This document shows, in pieces, positions 25,807 to 33,689 of a stretch of 40,024 nucleotides of DNA (the first letter of the stretch is position 1; each line of letters starts with the position of its first letter). The stretch covers positions 1-40,024 of the forward strand of contig CAZWRK010000026.1 in the NCBI GenBank assembly GCA_964635875.1, given 5' to 3'. Made by a program: the position numbers and the translations under genes. This DNA is from CAZWRK01 sp964635875. GTDB taxonomy: Bacteria; Pseudomonadota; Gammaproteobacteria; Burkholderiales; Aquaspirillaceae. Below the pieces are notes generated by a model. The model was not told the DNA's origin. It was given only the letters and a program-made list of their open reading frames with translations, and made no database searches.

Positions 25807-27074
25807 GAAGTAGCGACATTTTGATCGTTGATGATGAAATTGGCATCCGCGAATTGCTCTCCGAAATTCTCCAAGACGAAGGCTATACCGTCGTTTTGGC
25901 TGAAAATGCGGAAACTGCGCGTCAATTACGTCATCAGATTCGTCCGGCTTTGGTCTTGCTGGATATCTGGATGCCCGATTGTGACGGCGTAACGTTGCTT
26001 AAAGAGTGGGCGAAATCCGGACAGCTCAATATGCCGGTGATTATGATGAGCGGTCACGCCAGCATCGACACCGCCGTCGAGGCCACGCGGATTGGGGCAT
26101 TTGATTTCTTAGAAAAGCCCATCGCCCTTCAAAAGCTGCTCACCACCATTCAACGTGCGCTGAAATATGGCGATGTACAAGGCAATAAAACCCTCAATTT
26201 GGATCGTTTAGGAAAATCTGCAGCGATTCAAGAGCTGAAGCGCCAGTTGGATCGCGTCGCGGGGTTAAAGTCGCCGGTGCTGTTGACCGGTGAGGCGGGG
26301 GTTGGGTTTGAGTTGGTTGCGCGGTTTTTCCATCAGCCTAATACGCCGTGGGTCGTCCCGTCCAAAATCGAGCAACTAGCAGACGCGCCGCTAGAGCTGC
26401 TGCAAAAAGCTAATGGTGGTGTGTTGTACTTGGCTGAAATTGGCCAGTATTCCCGCCGTGCGCAGCAGGGCTTGCTCTTTTTACTCAGCAAGCTCGATCG
26501 CTTTAATGTGCGTTTGGTGTGTTCGTGCAGCCGTCCTTTGCAAGATCTCTTGGTGGATCCTGACTGCGATAATCGCCTATTAACGTCGCTGTCCAGCGTG
26601 ATTGTTCCGATTCCAAGTTTGCGCGAACAAGCCGACGATATTGTTGAATTGGCCGAGCAGGTTTTGAGTGAAATGGTCGAGGCCAAGCAAGTGCCTCCTC
26701 GTCGCCTGACTACTTTGGCGCTTAACGCCTTGCGCCAATATGATTGGCCGGGGAATTTGGAACAGCTGCGCAGCATTATCAACAGCTTGGCTTTGACGGC
26801 AAATGGTGAACAAATCGAAGCCAGCGAAGTGAATAAAGTGCTGTCCCAGTTCCGCCAAGAACGGCCACTGGATGATTTGGTCTTTGATTTTGACCAGCCA
26901 TTGCGTGAGCTGCGTGAGCAAATCGAACGGCGTTATTTCGAATATCACATCACCTTGGAAAAGGGCAATATGAGTCGCGTTGCGAATAAAGTCGGGTTGG
27001 AGCGCACGCACCTTTATCGCAAGCTTAAACAGCTTGGTGTGCGGTTTTCTCGGAAAGTGGCTGAAGAAGCATGA
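25803..27074 (+). CDS. ntrX: NtrX-like response regulator with a degenerate AAA+ domain
   Basis: A 423-aa regulator with a receiver domain (1-120; acidic Asp10-Asp11, phospho-acceptor Asp54, Lys105), a central NtrC-type AAA+ domain and a Fis-type helix-turn-helix (about 387-413). The central domain is altered. Walker A reads GEAGVGFE, with Phe169 where Lys is required. Walker B reads LYLAE, with Ala211 replacing Asp. About 25 residues that should hold the GAFTGA loop for sigma54 contact are missing between residues 185 and 205. So ATP hydrolysis and sigma54 activation look lost, while phosphorylation and DNA binding look intact. It probably acts as a conventional activator or repressor. The start ATG overlaps the kinase stop; its stop overlaps the moeB-like gene. 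Confidence 0.88.
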   Translation: MRSSDILIVDDEIGIRELLSEILQDEGYTVVLAENAETARQLRHQIRPALVLLDIWMPDCDGVTLLKEWAKSGQLNMPVIMMSGHASIDTAVEATRIGAFDFLEKPIALQKLLTTIQRALKYGDVQGNKTLNLDRLGKSAAIQELKRQLDRVAGLKSPVLLTGEAGVGFELVARFFHQPNTPWVVPSKIEQLADAPLELLQKANGGVLYLAEIGQYSRRAQQGLLFLLSKLDRFNVRLVCSCSRPLQDLLVDPDCDNRLLTSLSSVIVPIPSLREQADDIVELAEQVLSEMVEAKQVPPRRLTTLALNALRQYDWPGNLEQLRSIINSLALTANGEQIEASEVNKVLSQFRQERPLDDLVFDFDQPLRELREQIERRYFEYHITLEKGNMSRVANKVGLERTHLYRKLKQLGVRFSRKVAEEA

Positions 27075-27829
27075 GTGGGTTAACCGATCTCCAGCTGTTG
27101 CGGTATAGCCGTCATATTTTGTTGCCCGAAGTCGATGTGGAAGGACAAGAGCGGCTGTTGGCGGGCCATGCGTTGATCATTGGCGCGGGGGGCTTAGGCT
27201 CGCCTGCGGCGTTGTATTTGGCCTCGGCGGGCGTGGGGCGAATCACAATTTGCGATGATGATGCCGTGGATCTCACCAATCTACAGCGCCAAATTGCGCA
27301 CGATACCGCGCGCATCGGCATGAATAAGGCCGACTCTGCGCGCCAGTCGATGCAGGCGCTTAATCCTGATATCACCGTGGATGCGCTGCCACAGCGCGTT
27401 GCTGCCGCCGATTTAGCGGCGCTGCTGGCGGATGTCGATGTGGTGCTGGACTGTTCGGATAATTTCACAACCCGCCATGCGATCAATCGTGCTTGTGTGA
27501 CCGCAAAAGTGCCTTTGGTCTCGGGGGCTGCTGTGCGTTTTGATGGGCAACTGGCGGTGTTTGATTCCCGTGACCCCGATGCGCCGTGTTATCACTGCCT
27601 GTTTCCCGAAGAGGGCGATGTCAACGATGGCCCTTGCGCCACATTTGGTGTGTTTTCACATTTGGTTGGGGTGATCGGCGCTTTGCAAGCGGCGGAAGCA
27701 CTGAAGCTGTTGATCGGCCGCCCCTCTGCCGCGCGTTCACAGTTGTTGTTGCATGACGCGTTGGCGGCAACATGGCGCACGCTGGCGATTCCTCAAGACC
27801 CTTGCTGTACGGTTTGCGCCGCCAAATAG
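27071..27829 (+). CDS. moeB: MoeB/ThiF/HesA-family adenylyltransferase
   Basis: A 252-aa E1-like enzyme that would adenylate the C-terminal glycine of a small sulfur carrier such as MoaD or ThiS. It shows RYSRHILLPEV, the ATP loop GAGGLGSPAALYL (38-50), DLTNLQRQI, Cys128 in VLDCSDN and Cys189 in GPCATFGVFSH. Two zinc-binding pairs are present: Cys173/Cys176 and Cys246/Cys249. MoeB and ThiF cannot be separated firmly from sequence alone. moaC in the window favours MoeB and no thi gene is near; the symbol is tentative. It overlaps the ntrX-like stop (ATGA). It lacks the rhodanese domain some homologues have. Confidence 0.85.
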   Translation: MSGLTDLQLLRYSRHILLPEVDVEGQERLLAGHALIIGAGGLGSPAALYLASAGVGRITICDDDAVDLTNLQRQIAHDTARIGMNKADSARQSMQALNPDITVDALPQRVAAADLAALLADVDVVLDCSDNFTTRHAINRACVTAKVPLVSGAAVRFDGQLAVFDSRDPDAPCYHCLFPEEGDVNDGPCATFGVFSHLVGVIGALQAAEALKLLIGRPSAARSQLLLHDALAATWRTLAIPQDPCCTVCAAK

Positions 27830-27846
27830 GCCGTTGCAGGCACGTG

Positions 27847-27876
27847 GGCACGAAGTGTTTTTGTTGTGCCGTTTTT
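27847..27876 (+). terminator. Weak terminator candidate after moeB
   Basis: GGCAC (27847-27851) can pair with GTGCC (27866-27870) and is followed by G and five T. The stem is only 5 base pairs with a 14-base loop, so this is a marginal call for the end of the rsmB-moeB unit. Confidence 0.35.
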
Positions 27877-27927
27877 GCGGCTTCATTGAAGTGTCAATTT
27901 TAGGTGTCGGTTGTTTTTTCTAAACGA

Positions 27928-27960
27928 TCACGATGCCGTAAACCTGGTCTGTCACGATGC
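27928..27960. repeat. Short direct repeat upstream of the GGDEF-EAL gene
   Basis: TCACGATGC occurs at 27928-27936 and again at 27952-27960, a start-to-start distance of 24 bases, in the 233-base spacer before 28063. The spacing is not far from two helical turns, so it might be a paired protein-binding site, but chance is possible. I see no convincing promoter in the spacer; TATAGT at 28022-28027 lacks a -35 partner. Confidence 0.3.
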
Positions 27961-28062
27961 GGCCCTTTCATGGATTCCACGTAAGGCGCTCTTGATGTAT
28001 TTTTGTTTGCATGACTTGGTTTATAGTCAGTCCTGTGTGGCACTTTGAGGGTCGGCGATACC

Positions 28063-30825
28063 ATGCCAAATATTTTTAAGCGTAATCTTTCGAACGCCAT
28101 TTTGGCTTTATTGATGGTTGGGAGCATGGTGCCCGCGTTGTTTTGGGCCATTATCAGCGCACAAAGCGAAGCTGCGCGGGTTGAGCAGCGATTTAGCCTC
28201 GATATTTCGAGTTTTACGCAGCAACTGCAATCTGGATTAAGTCAGCCGCTTTGGGACCTCACGCCCGAGGCGGCCGAGCCGTTATTGAGTGCACAATTTC
28301 GCGATGAACGATTAGCCGATTTGCGTGTTTTCACCGACCTGCGGCAGCTTTTTTTCTCACGAGAAGAATCCTCTCGGCGGCGCGGGCACTGCCAAGATGT
28401 GCGCTTTAGCATCAGTCATCAGGCCAAATCCATTGGCGAAGTCAGTGCTGTGTTTTGTGATGGGTCGGTGCAAGATGACATTCGCCGCCGCCATATTGAA
28501 ATGCTGGTGCTGATTGGCTCCCAGCTCGCATTCACCGTTTTGCTGATGTTGTGGTTGCTGCATCGTCGCTTAGTGACACCGGTTCGGCGCTTAGAACGTC
28601 AGGCGAACGCGATCGCTGCCCAAGAGCTTGGCGAGCCGTTTTATTGGGAACGCAGCGATGAAATTGGCCAAGTCGGACGTGCACTGGAGGCGACACGGCA
28701 AGCGCTGCGCGGCCTCTTTGCCCGTTTAGATGGACAGCGGCGAGCGCTCGAAAACGAACTCGAGCAAAAAGAAAAAATGGCCGCCGAGCTGACGTCCAGC
28801 CACAGCCGTTACCGTTCTCTGATCAATGATGCGCCGGAAGGCATTGCATTGCTGGCTTTAGACAGCATGCGCTTTTTGGAAGCCAATCCTAAAACATGTC
28901 GTCTGCTAGGGTTGTCTGCCTCGGCATTAAGCGGCATGCGGCCCTTCGACAGTGCTTTTGTGGTCGAGTCTGAAAGTTCTGAAGCTATTGAGGCGCTATG
29001 GCACCATTGGGTGCAAGAAGCCGCGACGGGTTTGCCCTGCCATTTTCTGTGGCGTGTGAATAATGTCGCCCGTCAGGCCCGCCTCTATATTGATGTTCAT
29101 CTGTGCTTAATTGACGCCGAAAGCCCGCCCTCGATTCGTGTGACCTTGTTAGACGTGACCGAGCAGGTCATGGCCGAGCGGCAATTAAATCTCGTGTCGC
29201 GGGCGGTGGAACAAAGCCACGATGGCATTGCCATTTTGGATGAAACCTTAACCATCCGCCTCGCCAATCCGGCGTTCTCCCAGCTATTTAATACCGGCGC
29301 TGGTCAGCAAGCGCCTATTTTTGCGCGCGGGACCGAAGGCGATCACATGCGTGAAGCATTATTGGCGCGTTTGCGCGATGTGGGGGAATGGGAAAGTGCG
29401 CTATGGCTGGCCGTGCCTTCGGGGGGCAGCGTGTATTGCTTGGTGCGCATTAACCGCATCGTGAACGTGGATGAGCCGGACTATTACATTTGTATCGTCA
29501 CTGATACCACCGAAAGTAAAACCCAAGAAGATCGCATTCGCTATCTGGCGCACCATGATCCTGTAACCGGCTTGGCTAATCGCAATTTCTTATACGGCCA
29601 TGTCAACGACGAAATTCATCGTTGCGAAGCGCGGCGAGGTCAATTTGCGCTGGGCTTTATTGATCTGGATCGCTTTAAGCGGATTAACGATTCTTTAGGG
29701 CATGCGGCGGGTGATTTGCTGTTGCAGACGATTTCGGAGCGCTTACGTCAGTCTCTGCGTCAAGAAGACTTATTGGCTCGTTTGGGGGGCGATGAGTTTG
29801 TGGTCATGCTGCCCGGCGTGGGCAATCAAACCGACGCCACCGAAATTTTCAACCGCATCATGGCTGAATTTGAACCCGTGGTGACGCTAGAAGGCAGCGA
29901 ATTCCACATTTCGGCCAGTATCGGGATTTGCTTCTACCCACAAGATGGCGATTCTGCTGATACCCTGATGCGTAATGCCGATACCGCCATGTATGTGGCT
30001 AAGTCGATGGGGCGCAATAATTTCCAATTCTTTATGCCGACGATGTACGCGCAAAATGCCGAGCGTCTCGACCTCGAGCGGGATATGCGCCGCGGTGTAC
30101 AAGAAAATCAATTTGTGCCGTTCTATCAGCCGAAGGTCAATGCCAAAACCGGTGAAATTGTCGGGGCCGAGGCGCTGATCCGCTGGCATCACCCGACCTT
30201 GGGTTTAGTCTCGCCCGCACGCTTCTTAGGGTTGGCCGAAGAGACCGGTTTGATTGTCGATATGGGGCGGCAAATTTTGCTGCAGTCCTGTATTGATTGT
30301 TTGCGCTGGCGTCAGGAAGGTCACCATGATTTTATGGTGGCGGTGAACGTCTCCGAGCGTCAGTTCTCGCGCAGCAATCTGCTTGAAACGGTACAGGCGT
30401 GTCTCGATGAAACTGGCTTGCCTGCCGGTGCCTTGGAGCTGGAAATCACCGAGAGCTTGTTAATGTTGGATGTGGATCGTGCGATTGAGACGGTTGCCAA
30501 GCTGAAATCGCTGGGTGTCACGATTGCATTGGATGACTTTGGTACTGGCTATTCGAGCTTGAGTTATCTGCAAAAATTCCCGATCGACCATCTGAAAATT
30601 GATAAGAGCTTTATTCAGCACATTGATTCACGGCCGGGCGATGTGGCGATTACGCAGGCGATTGTGGCGTTGTCACATGGTTTGGGCATTCGCGTCATCG
30701 CCGAAGGGGTGGAAACTTCGCGGCAGAATGAGTTGTTAGTCGGTTTGGACTGCGATTACATTCAGGGCTATTTGTACAGCCCGCCTGTCCCTGCTGTGCG
30801 TTTTGAAGAGATGTTGAAAATTTAG
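28063..30825 (+). CDS. Membrane GGDEF-EAL cyclic-di-GMP signalling protein with PAS domains
   Basis: A 920-aa protein that likely makes and/or breaks cyclic di-GMP. Order: membrane segment at about 11-32, periplasmic sensor part 33-146, second membrane segment 148-167, HAMP (about 168-220), coiled linker 220-245, two PAS domains (about 246-370 and 375-488), GGDEF domain and EAL domain. The GGDEF signature is intact at 575-579 with an RxxD inhibitory site at 566-569. The EAL signature at 703-705 (GAEALIRW) and the DDFGTGYSSLSYL loop are also intact, so both activities are possible. The ATG at 28063 is preferred over the TTG at 28045. It stands alone, closed by a strong terminator. Confidence 0.93.
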   Translation: MPNIFKRNLSNAILALLMVGSMVPALFWAIISAQSEAARVEQRFSLDISSFTQQLQSGLSQPLWDLTPEAAEPLLSAQFRDERLADLRVFTDLRQLFFSREESSRRRGHCQDVRFSISHQAKSIGEVSAVFCDGSVQDDIRRRHIEMLVLIGSQLAFTVLLMLWLLHRRLVTPVRRLERQANAIAAQELGEPFYWERSDEIGQVGRALEATRQALRGLFARLDGQRRALENELEQKEKMAAELTSSHSRYRSLINDAPEGIALLALDSMRFLEANPKTCRLLGLSASALSGMRPFDSAFVVESESSEAIEALWHHWVQEAATGLPCHFLWRVNNVARQARLYIDVHLCLIDAESPPSIRVTLLDVTEQVMAERQLNLVSRAVEQSHDGIAILDETLTIRLANPAFSQLFNTGAGQQAPIFARGTEGDHMREALLARLRDVGEWESALWLAVPSGGSVYCLVRINRIVNVDEPDYYICIVTDTTESKTQEDRIRYLAHHDPVTGLANRNFLYGHVNDEIHRCEARRGQFALGFIDLDRFKRINDSLGHAAGDLLLQTISERLRQSLRQEDLLARLGGDEFVVMLPGVGNQTDATEIFNRIMAEFEPVVTLEGSEFHISASIGICFYPQDGDSADTLMRNADTAMYVAKSMGRNNFQFFMPTMYAQNAERLDLERDMRRGVQENQFVPFYQPKVNAKTGEIVGAEALIRWHHPTLGLVSPARFLGLAEETGLIVDMGRQILLQSCIDCLRWRQEGHHDFMVAVNVSERQFSRSNLLETVQACLDETGLPAGALELEITESLLMLDVDRAIETVAKLKSLGVTIALDDFGTGYSSLSYLQKFPIDHLKIDKSFIQHIDSRPGDVAITQAIVALSHGLGIRVIAEGVETSRQNELLVGLDCDYIQGYLYSPPVPAVRFEEMLKI

Positions 30826-30842
30826 CGGGCGCGATTTCCAGC

Positions 30843-30877
30843 AAAAAACCGGCAGCCTTTTGGTCTGCCGGTTTTTT
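30843..30877. terminator. Bidirectional terminator between the GGDEF-EAL gene and the tlpA-like gene
   Basis: A perfect 13-base-pair stem (30843-30855 with 30865-30877) encloses a 9-base loop. The A-run on the left and T-run on the right let it work in both directions, serving the convergent genes that end at 30825 and 30896. Confidence 0.93.
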
Positions 30878-30895
30878 GATGTCAATTTCAAATGA

Positions 30896-31384
30896 TCAGG
30901 CTTTAAGCGCTGTTTCGATCAGCTGGTGCAACTCTTTGAAGTCTGGCTCACCCAAGAAGCGTTTGATGATCGTGCCGTCTTTGGCAATCAAAATGCTCGT
31001 CGGCGTCAGGCGGACTTCGCCAAAGTTCTTCGCCAGCGCGCCATCTTTGTCTTGCGTCACAAAGAAAGGCAGATTGTTTTTGCTCGCATAAGCCTGCACA
31101 AAATCAATCGGATCGTAGCTCATCGCTACGGCAACTGTTTCGTAGCCTTGCGGCGCATATTGCTGATGGGTTTTGATCAAATCGGGCATTTCATTGATAC
31201 AGCCGCTGCAGCTGGTCGCCCAAAAATTCACCAATACCACCTTGCCTTTCAGGGCTTCGGTACTGGTTTGGCGGCCATCTAAAGCCGTAAAGGCGGCGCT
31301 CGGCGCCGTATCTTTTTGCATGAAGGCCATCCCGAGCACAACGACCAAGACCACGGCAACCGCCGCCATGATGAGTTTTTTCAT
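30896..31384 (-). CDS. TlpA-like thioredoxin-fold protein
   Basis: A 162-aa membrane-anchored or exported thioredoxin-fold protein. Residues 4-22 form a hydrophobic N-terminal segment. The domain opens with VVLVNFWATSCSGC, giving the active-site pair Cys59-x-x-Cys62 (CSGC), followed by MPDL, and the cis-proline region VRLTPTSILI. The TlpA/ResA group reduces disulfides in the periplasm, often for cytochrome c maturation. dsbD, which feeds electrons to such proteins, is encoded at 37090. It is the last gene of the tonB-to-tlpA operon, 6 bases after the thioesterase gene. Confidence 0.88.
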   Translation of the reverse strand: MKKLIMAAVAVVLVVVLGMAFMQKDTAPSAAFTALDGRQTSTEALKGKVVLVNFWATSCSGCINEMPDLIKTHQQYAPQGYETVAVAMSYDPIDFVQAYASKNNLPFFVTQDKDGALAKNFGEVRLTPTSILIAKDGTIIKRFLGEPDFKELHQLIETALKA

Positions 31385-31390
31385 AATTTC

Positions 31391-31819
31391 TTAGGTTTCC
31401 TCTGTATTGGGAAGAGAGAGCAACAAGGACTCTAAATGTGCTCGGACGCCGCCAGAAATGACCACCGCCGCGCCTTGTTTTTCGTCATAGACCGCGAAAG
31501 TTACATCTGCATCCGCGACCACGACATCGCTATCTTTGAGGGTGATGACTTGGCGAATCACGCCGCTGCGGTTGCCAATATGTTTGATATGGGTGTGGAC
31601 GGTGAGCAGTTCATTCATGACGGCTGGGCGGCGGTAGTTGATGTTGATATTAACCACCACAAATGCCAGCCCTTTCTCAATAAAAGGTTCTAGCCCGTGC
31701 GTCTCTTCAAAATACGCCCAACGCGCTTCTTCTAAAAATTCTAAATAGCGTGCGTTGTTGACGTGACCGTAAAAATCGAGATGGTAACCGCGAACTTTAA
31801 TATCAATTTGGTGCAGCAT
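31391..31819 (-). CDS. Acyl-CoA thioesterase, YbgC/4HBT hotdog family
   Basis: A 142-aa single-hotdog protein with the signature DFYGHVNNARYLEFLEEARW (15-34), where Asp15 and the HVNN segment form the usual catalytic and CoA-facing site. NINYRRPAVMNELLTV and HIGNRSGVIRQVI follow in typical order. It should hydrolyse acyl-CoA or hydroxybenzoyl-CoA-type thioesters in the cytoplasm; the true substrate cannot be read off. No tol genes are near, so it is probably not the Tol-Pal-linked YbgC. Confidence 0.88.
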   Translation of the reverse strand: MLHQIDIKVRGYHLDFYGHVNNARYLEFLEEARWAYFEETHGLEPFIEKGLAFVVVNININYRRPAVMNELLTVHTHIKHIGNRSGVIRQVITLKDSDVVVADADVTFAVYDEKQGAAVVISGGVRAHLESLLLSLPNTEET

Positions 31820-31845
31820 CCGGCGTGACTCCAGTCCAAAAATCG

Positions 31846-32229
31846 TTAGTCGTCTTGTTCGCCCGATGGGATCTCAATCGGGACAAACGCTTCGCGTAGC
31901 AGCGGGCTTTCTTCGAGGTCGTTCAAGACCGAGTGAATTTCCACGTCAAACCACTGCTGAAAAATATTGGGCGTCATTTTCTCGGGCCAAAGACTTTTGT
32001 CTTCGCACCAGTCGGCCAACTCGGCTTCAAATACGGTTCGCCATGCCGTTTTCAAGAAGTCGCGGGCATGTTCTTTAAACTCAACCGGCGGGATCAAAAA
32101 GCTATTGCAGTCGTCACGTAGATTGCTCAGCGTGGTTTCTTGCGCCCAGTCGGTGGGCAGATTCAGCAGCCAATCTAAAAAAGGCTGTTTAGGCTTGATG
32201 ACGGCAATGCTGCGGTTCACTTCATACAT
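31846..32229 (-). CDS. Conserved uncharacterised protein
   Basis: A 127-aa soluble acidic protein beginning MYEVNRSIAVIKPKQPFLDW. It is rich in Trp and acidic residues, with ELADWCEDKSLWPEKMT and QQWFDVEIHSVLNDL in its second half. There is no signal peptide or membrane segment. It resembles a small proteobacterial family that I recall only as hypothetical, sometimes mislabelled VacJ; no function can be given. It lies 12 bases after tonB and 26 before the thioesterase gene, so it is a member of that operon. Confidence 0.75.
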   Translation of the reverse strand: MYEVNRSIAVIKPKQPFLDWLLNLPTDWAQETTLSNLRDDCNSFLIPPVEFKEHARDFLKTAWRTVFEAELADWCEDKSLWPEKMTPNIFQQWFDVEIHSVLNDLEESPLLREAFVPIEIPSGEQDD

Positions 32230-32241
32230 AAGAGGGGTGTC

Positions 32242-33147
32242 CTAACGGGTCGAAAAGCTGTTTTCGCGCGTAAATGACCATGTGCGCACAATGGTCAGGG
32301 TATCAAAATCGCGTGCCAGTTCGGGCGGGAAGCGGCCATAAGGTGCCGCAAGGCGGACAATATTGGTCGCGGCCTCGTCGAGCACATCATGTCCTGAGCT
32401 ACGGTCTACTTTGACATTTTGCAAGCTGCCGTCCGCACGAATCTCGACACTTAAAACCAATTTGCCGTAGATCGATTGATCACGAGCTTGCTCGGGGTAG
32501 TTCAAATTTCCGATGCGCTCAATTTTCAATCGCCAGTCTTCGACATAGCGCGCAAAACGCGCTTCTTTAGAGCGACCGCCGAAAAAGGCACGGCGCGGCC
32601 GAGTTTGGTAGGCATGTTGGCGCTCGGCCACCTCGCCCTCGAGGCGGGCAATGTCACGGGCTTGGTCCATCAGTCCTTCGCGATCAAAGGTGCCCGCTGG
32701 GGCGGAGCGAATCGGTGCAGGTTTGGTTGGGGATTGGGTTTTGTCGGTGGTGCCGCTGTCGCGGAGCTCACGCATCAATTTCTCGGCATCGGATTCTAAC
32801 GCCGCTTGCCGCTCGCGCTTGGCAGCAATGGTCGAATCTTGGCCCGCTTGCAGGGTTTTTGCGGGCAGTGGCGTGGCGGCGCGTTGGTGTGGCGTATCGG
32901 TATTGCCGCCACCATCTAGTGACGCCTGCGCCATCGTATCGGGCTTTTCTGGCGCATTGAGTGTGCGGCTGTTTACAAGAACCACATCTAAGGTCACGGT
33001 GTTGAGCGACTTAAACGGGTCGGGCATGGTGAAGCGAACGCCTCCGAGGATGGCCGCATGCACCACGATTGAAATGGCCAGCATGACCATAAAAATCATT
33101 GGGATAGCCGCGGGACGCTCTGGCGCGGCAAAGGTCTGAACGCTCAT
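32242..33147 (-). CDS. tonB: TonB-family energy transducer
   Basis: A 301-aa protein with one N-terminal membrane segment (about 14-36), a long middle part rich in Pro, Lys, Gln and charged residues with a helical stretch (ARLEGEVAERQHAYQ), and a C-terminal TonB domain (about 205-295). The latter holds RIGNLNYPEQARDQSIYGKL, EIRADGSLQNVKV and the SSGHDVLDEAA segment. TonB proteins pass proton-motive energy from ExbB-ExbD to outer-membrane receptors, but no exbB, exbD or receptor gene is adjacent. It may therefore be one of several TonB paralogues. It is first in the four-gene minus-strand operon. Confidence 0.88.
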   Translation of the reverse strand: MSVQTFAAPERPAAIPMIFMVMLAISIVVHAAILGGVRFTMPDPFKSLNTVTLDVVLVNSRTLNAPEKPDTMAQASLDGGGNTDTPHQRAATPLPAKTLQAGQDSTIAAKRERQAALESDAEKLMRELRDSGTTDKTQSPTKPAPIRSAPAGTFDREGLMDQARDIARLEGEVAERQHAYQTRPRRAFFGGRSKEARFARYVEDWRLKIERIGNLNYPEQARDQSIYGKLVLSVEIRADGSLQNVKVDRSSGHDVLDEAATNIVRLAAPYGRFPPELARDFDTLTIVRTWSFTRENSFSTR

Positions 33148-33333
33148 GGAAACACAAGGCTCTAAGGGTTAAATAAACGCATGAGAGTGTAACACGCCAT
33201 GTTCGAGATCATTGTGTTCGGCTTGGTTTCAGATGATCCAGCGAGCGCAGGCGATGTGCTGATCTCATTGCAAGATTTTGTCGTTAAACGGTGTCAGAAT
33301 GGGCCTTTATGGTGCAGATAGGCAGATGGAATA

Positions 33334-33645
33334 ATGGACTGGTTGACGATTCACCCACATGATTTACGACTCACGTTGCATATTCAGCCCGGCGCCAAGA
33401 AAAGTGAAATCGTTGGCTTATATGGCGATGCACTCAAAATCCGGTTGGCTGCACCGCCCGTCGATGGCAAAGCGAATGCAGCGTTGATGGCGTTTATTGC
33501 CGACAAGCTGGGGATTCCCCAGCGCGACATTCAGATTCGTTCTGGCGAATGTAGTCGCCGTAAAGTGCTGGCGATCGCGCTTCCTGAGGCGTCGTTTGCG
33601 CAAGTGCGACACGCTTTGCTACCGGATGAAGCGGCCACGGCATAA
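33334..33645 (+). CDS. DUF167 family protein (YggU-like)
   Basis: A 103-aa protein of the widespread DUF167/YggU family. It contains LTLHIQPGAKKSEIVGLYGDALKIRLAAPPVDGKAN in the expected order (read in parts: HIQPGAKKSEI, then APPVDGKANAAL) and RSGECSRRKVL. The function is unknown; structures of homologues show a small mixed alpha/beta fold. In many proteobacteria it follows yggT, which is not here. It starts 186 bases from the divergent tonB, a spacer in which I found no strong promoter motif. Confidence 0.88.
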   Translation: MDWLTIHPHDLRLTLHIQPGAKKSEIVGLYGDALKIRLAAPPVDGKANAALMAFIADKLGIPQRDIQIRSGECSRRKVLAIALPEASFAQVRHALLPDEAATA

Positions 33646-33689
33646 CGCGTTTTGAACTTCCGACCCACACATTGAAATTGGACAAAAAA

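Noticed and set aside
33199..33321. 40-codon frame beginning MFEIIVFG in the tonB-DUF167 spacer
   Set aside because: Too short, no clear ribosome binding site, and no recognisable family; more likely chance in a leader region.
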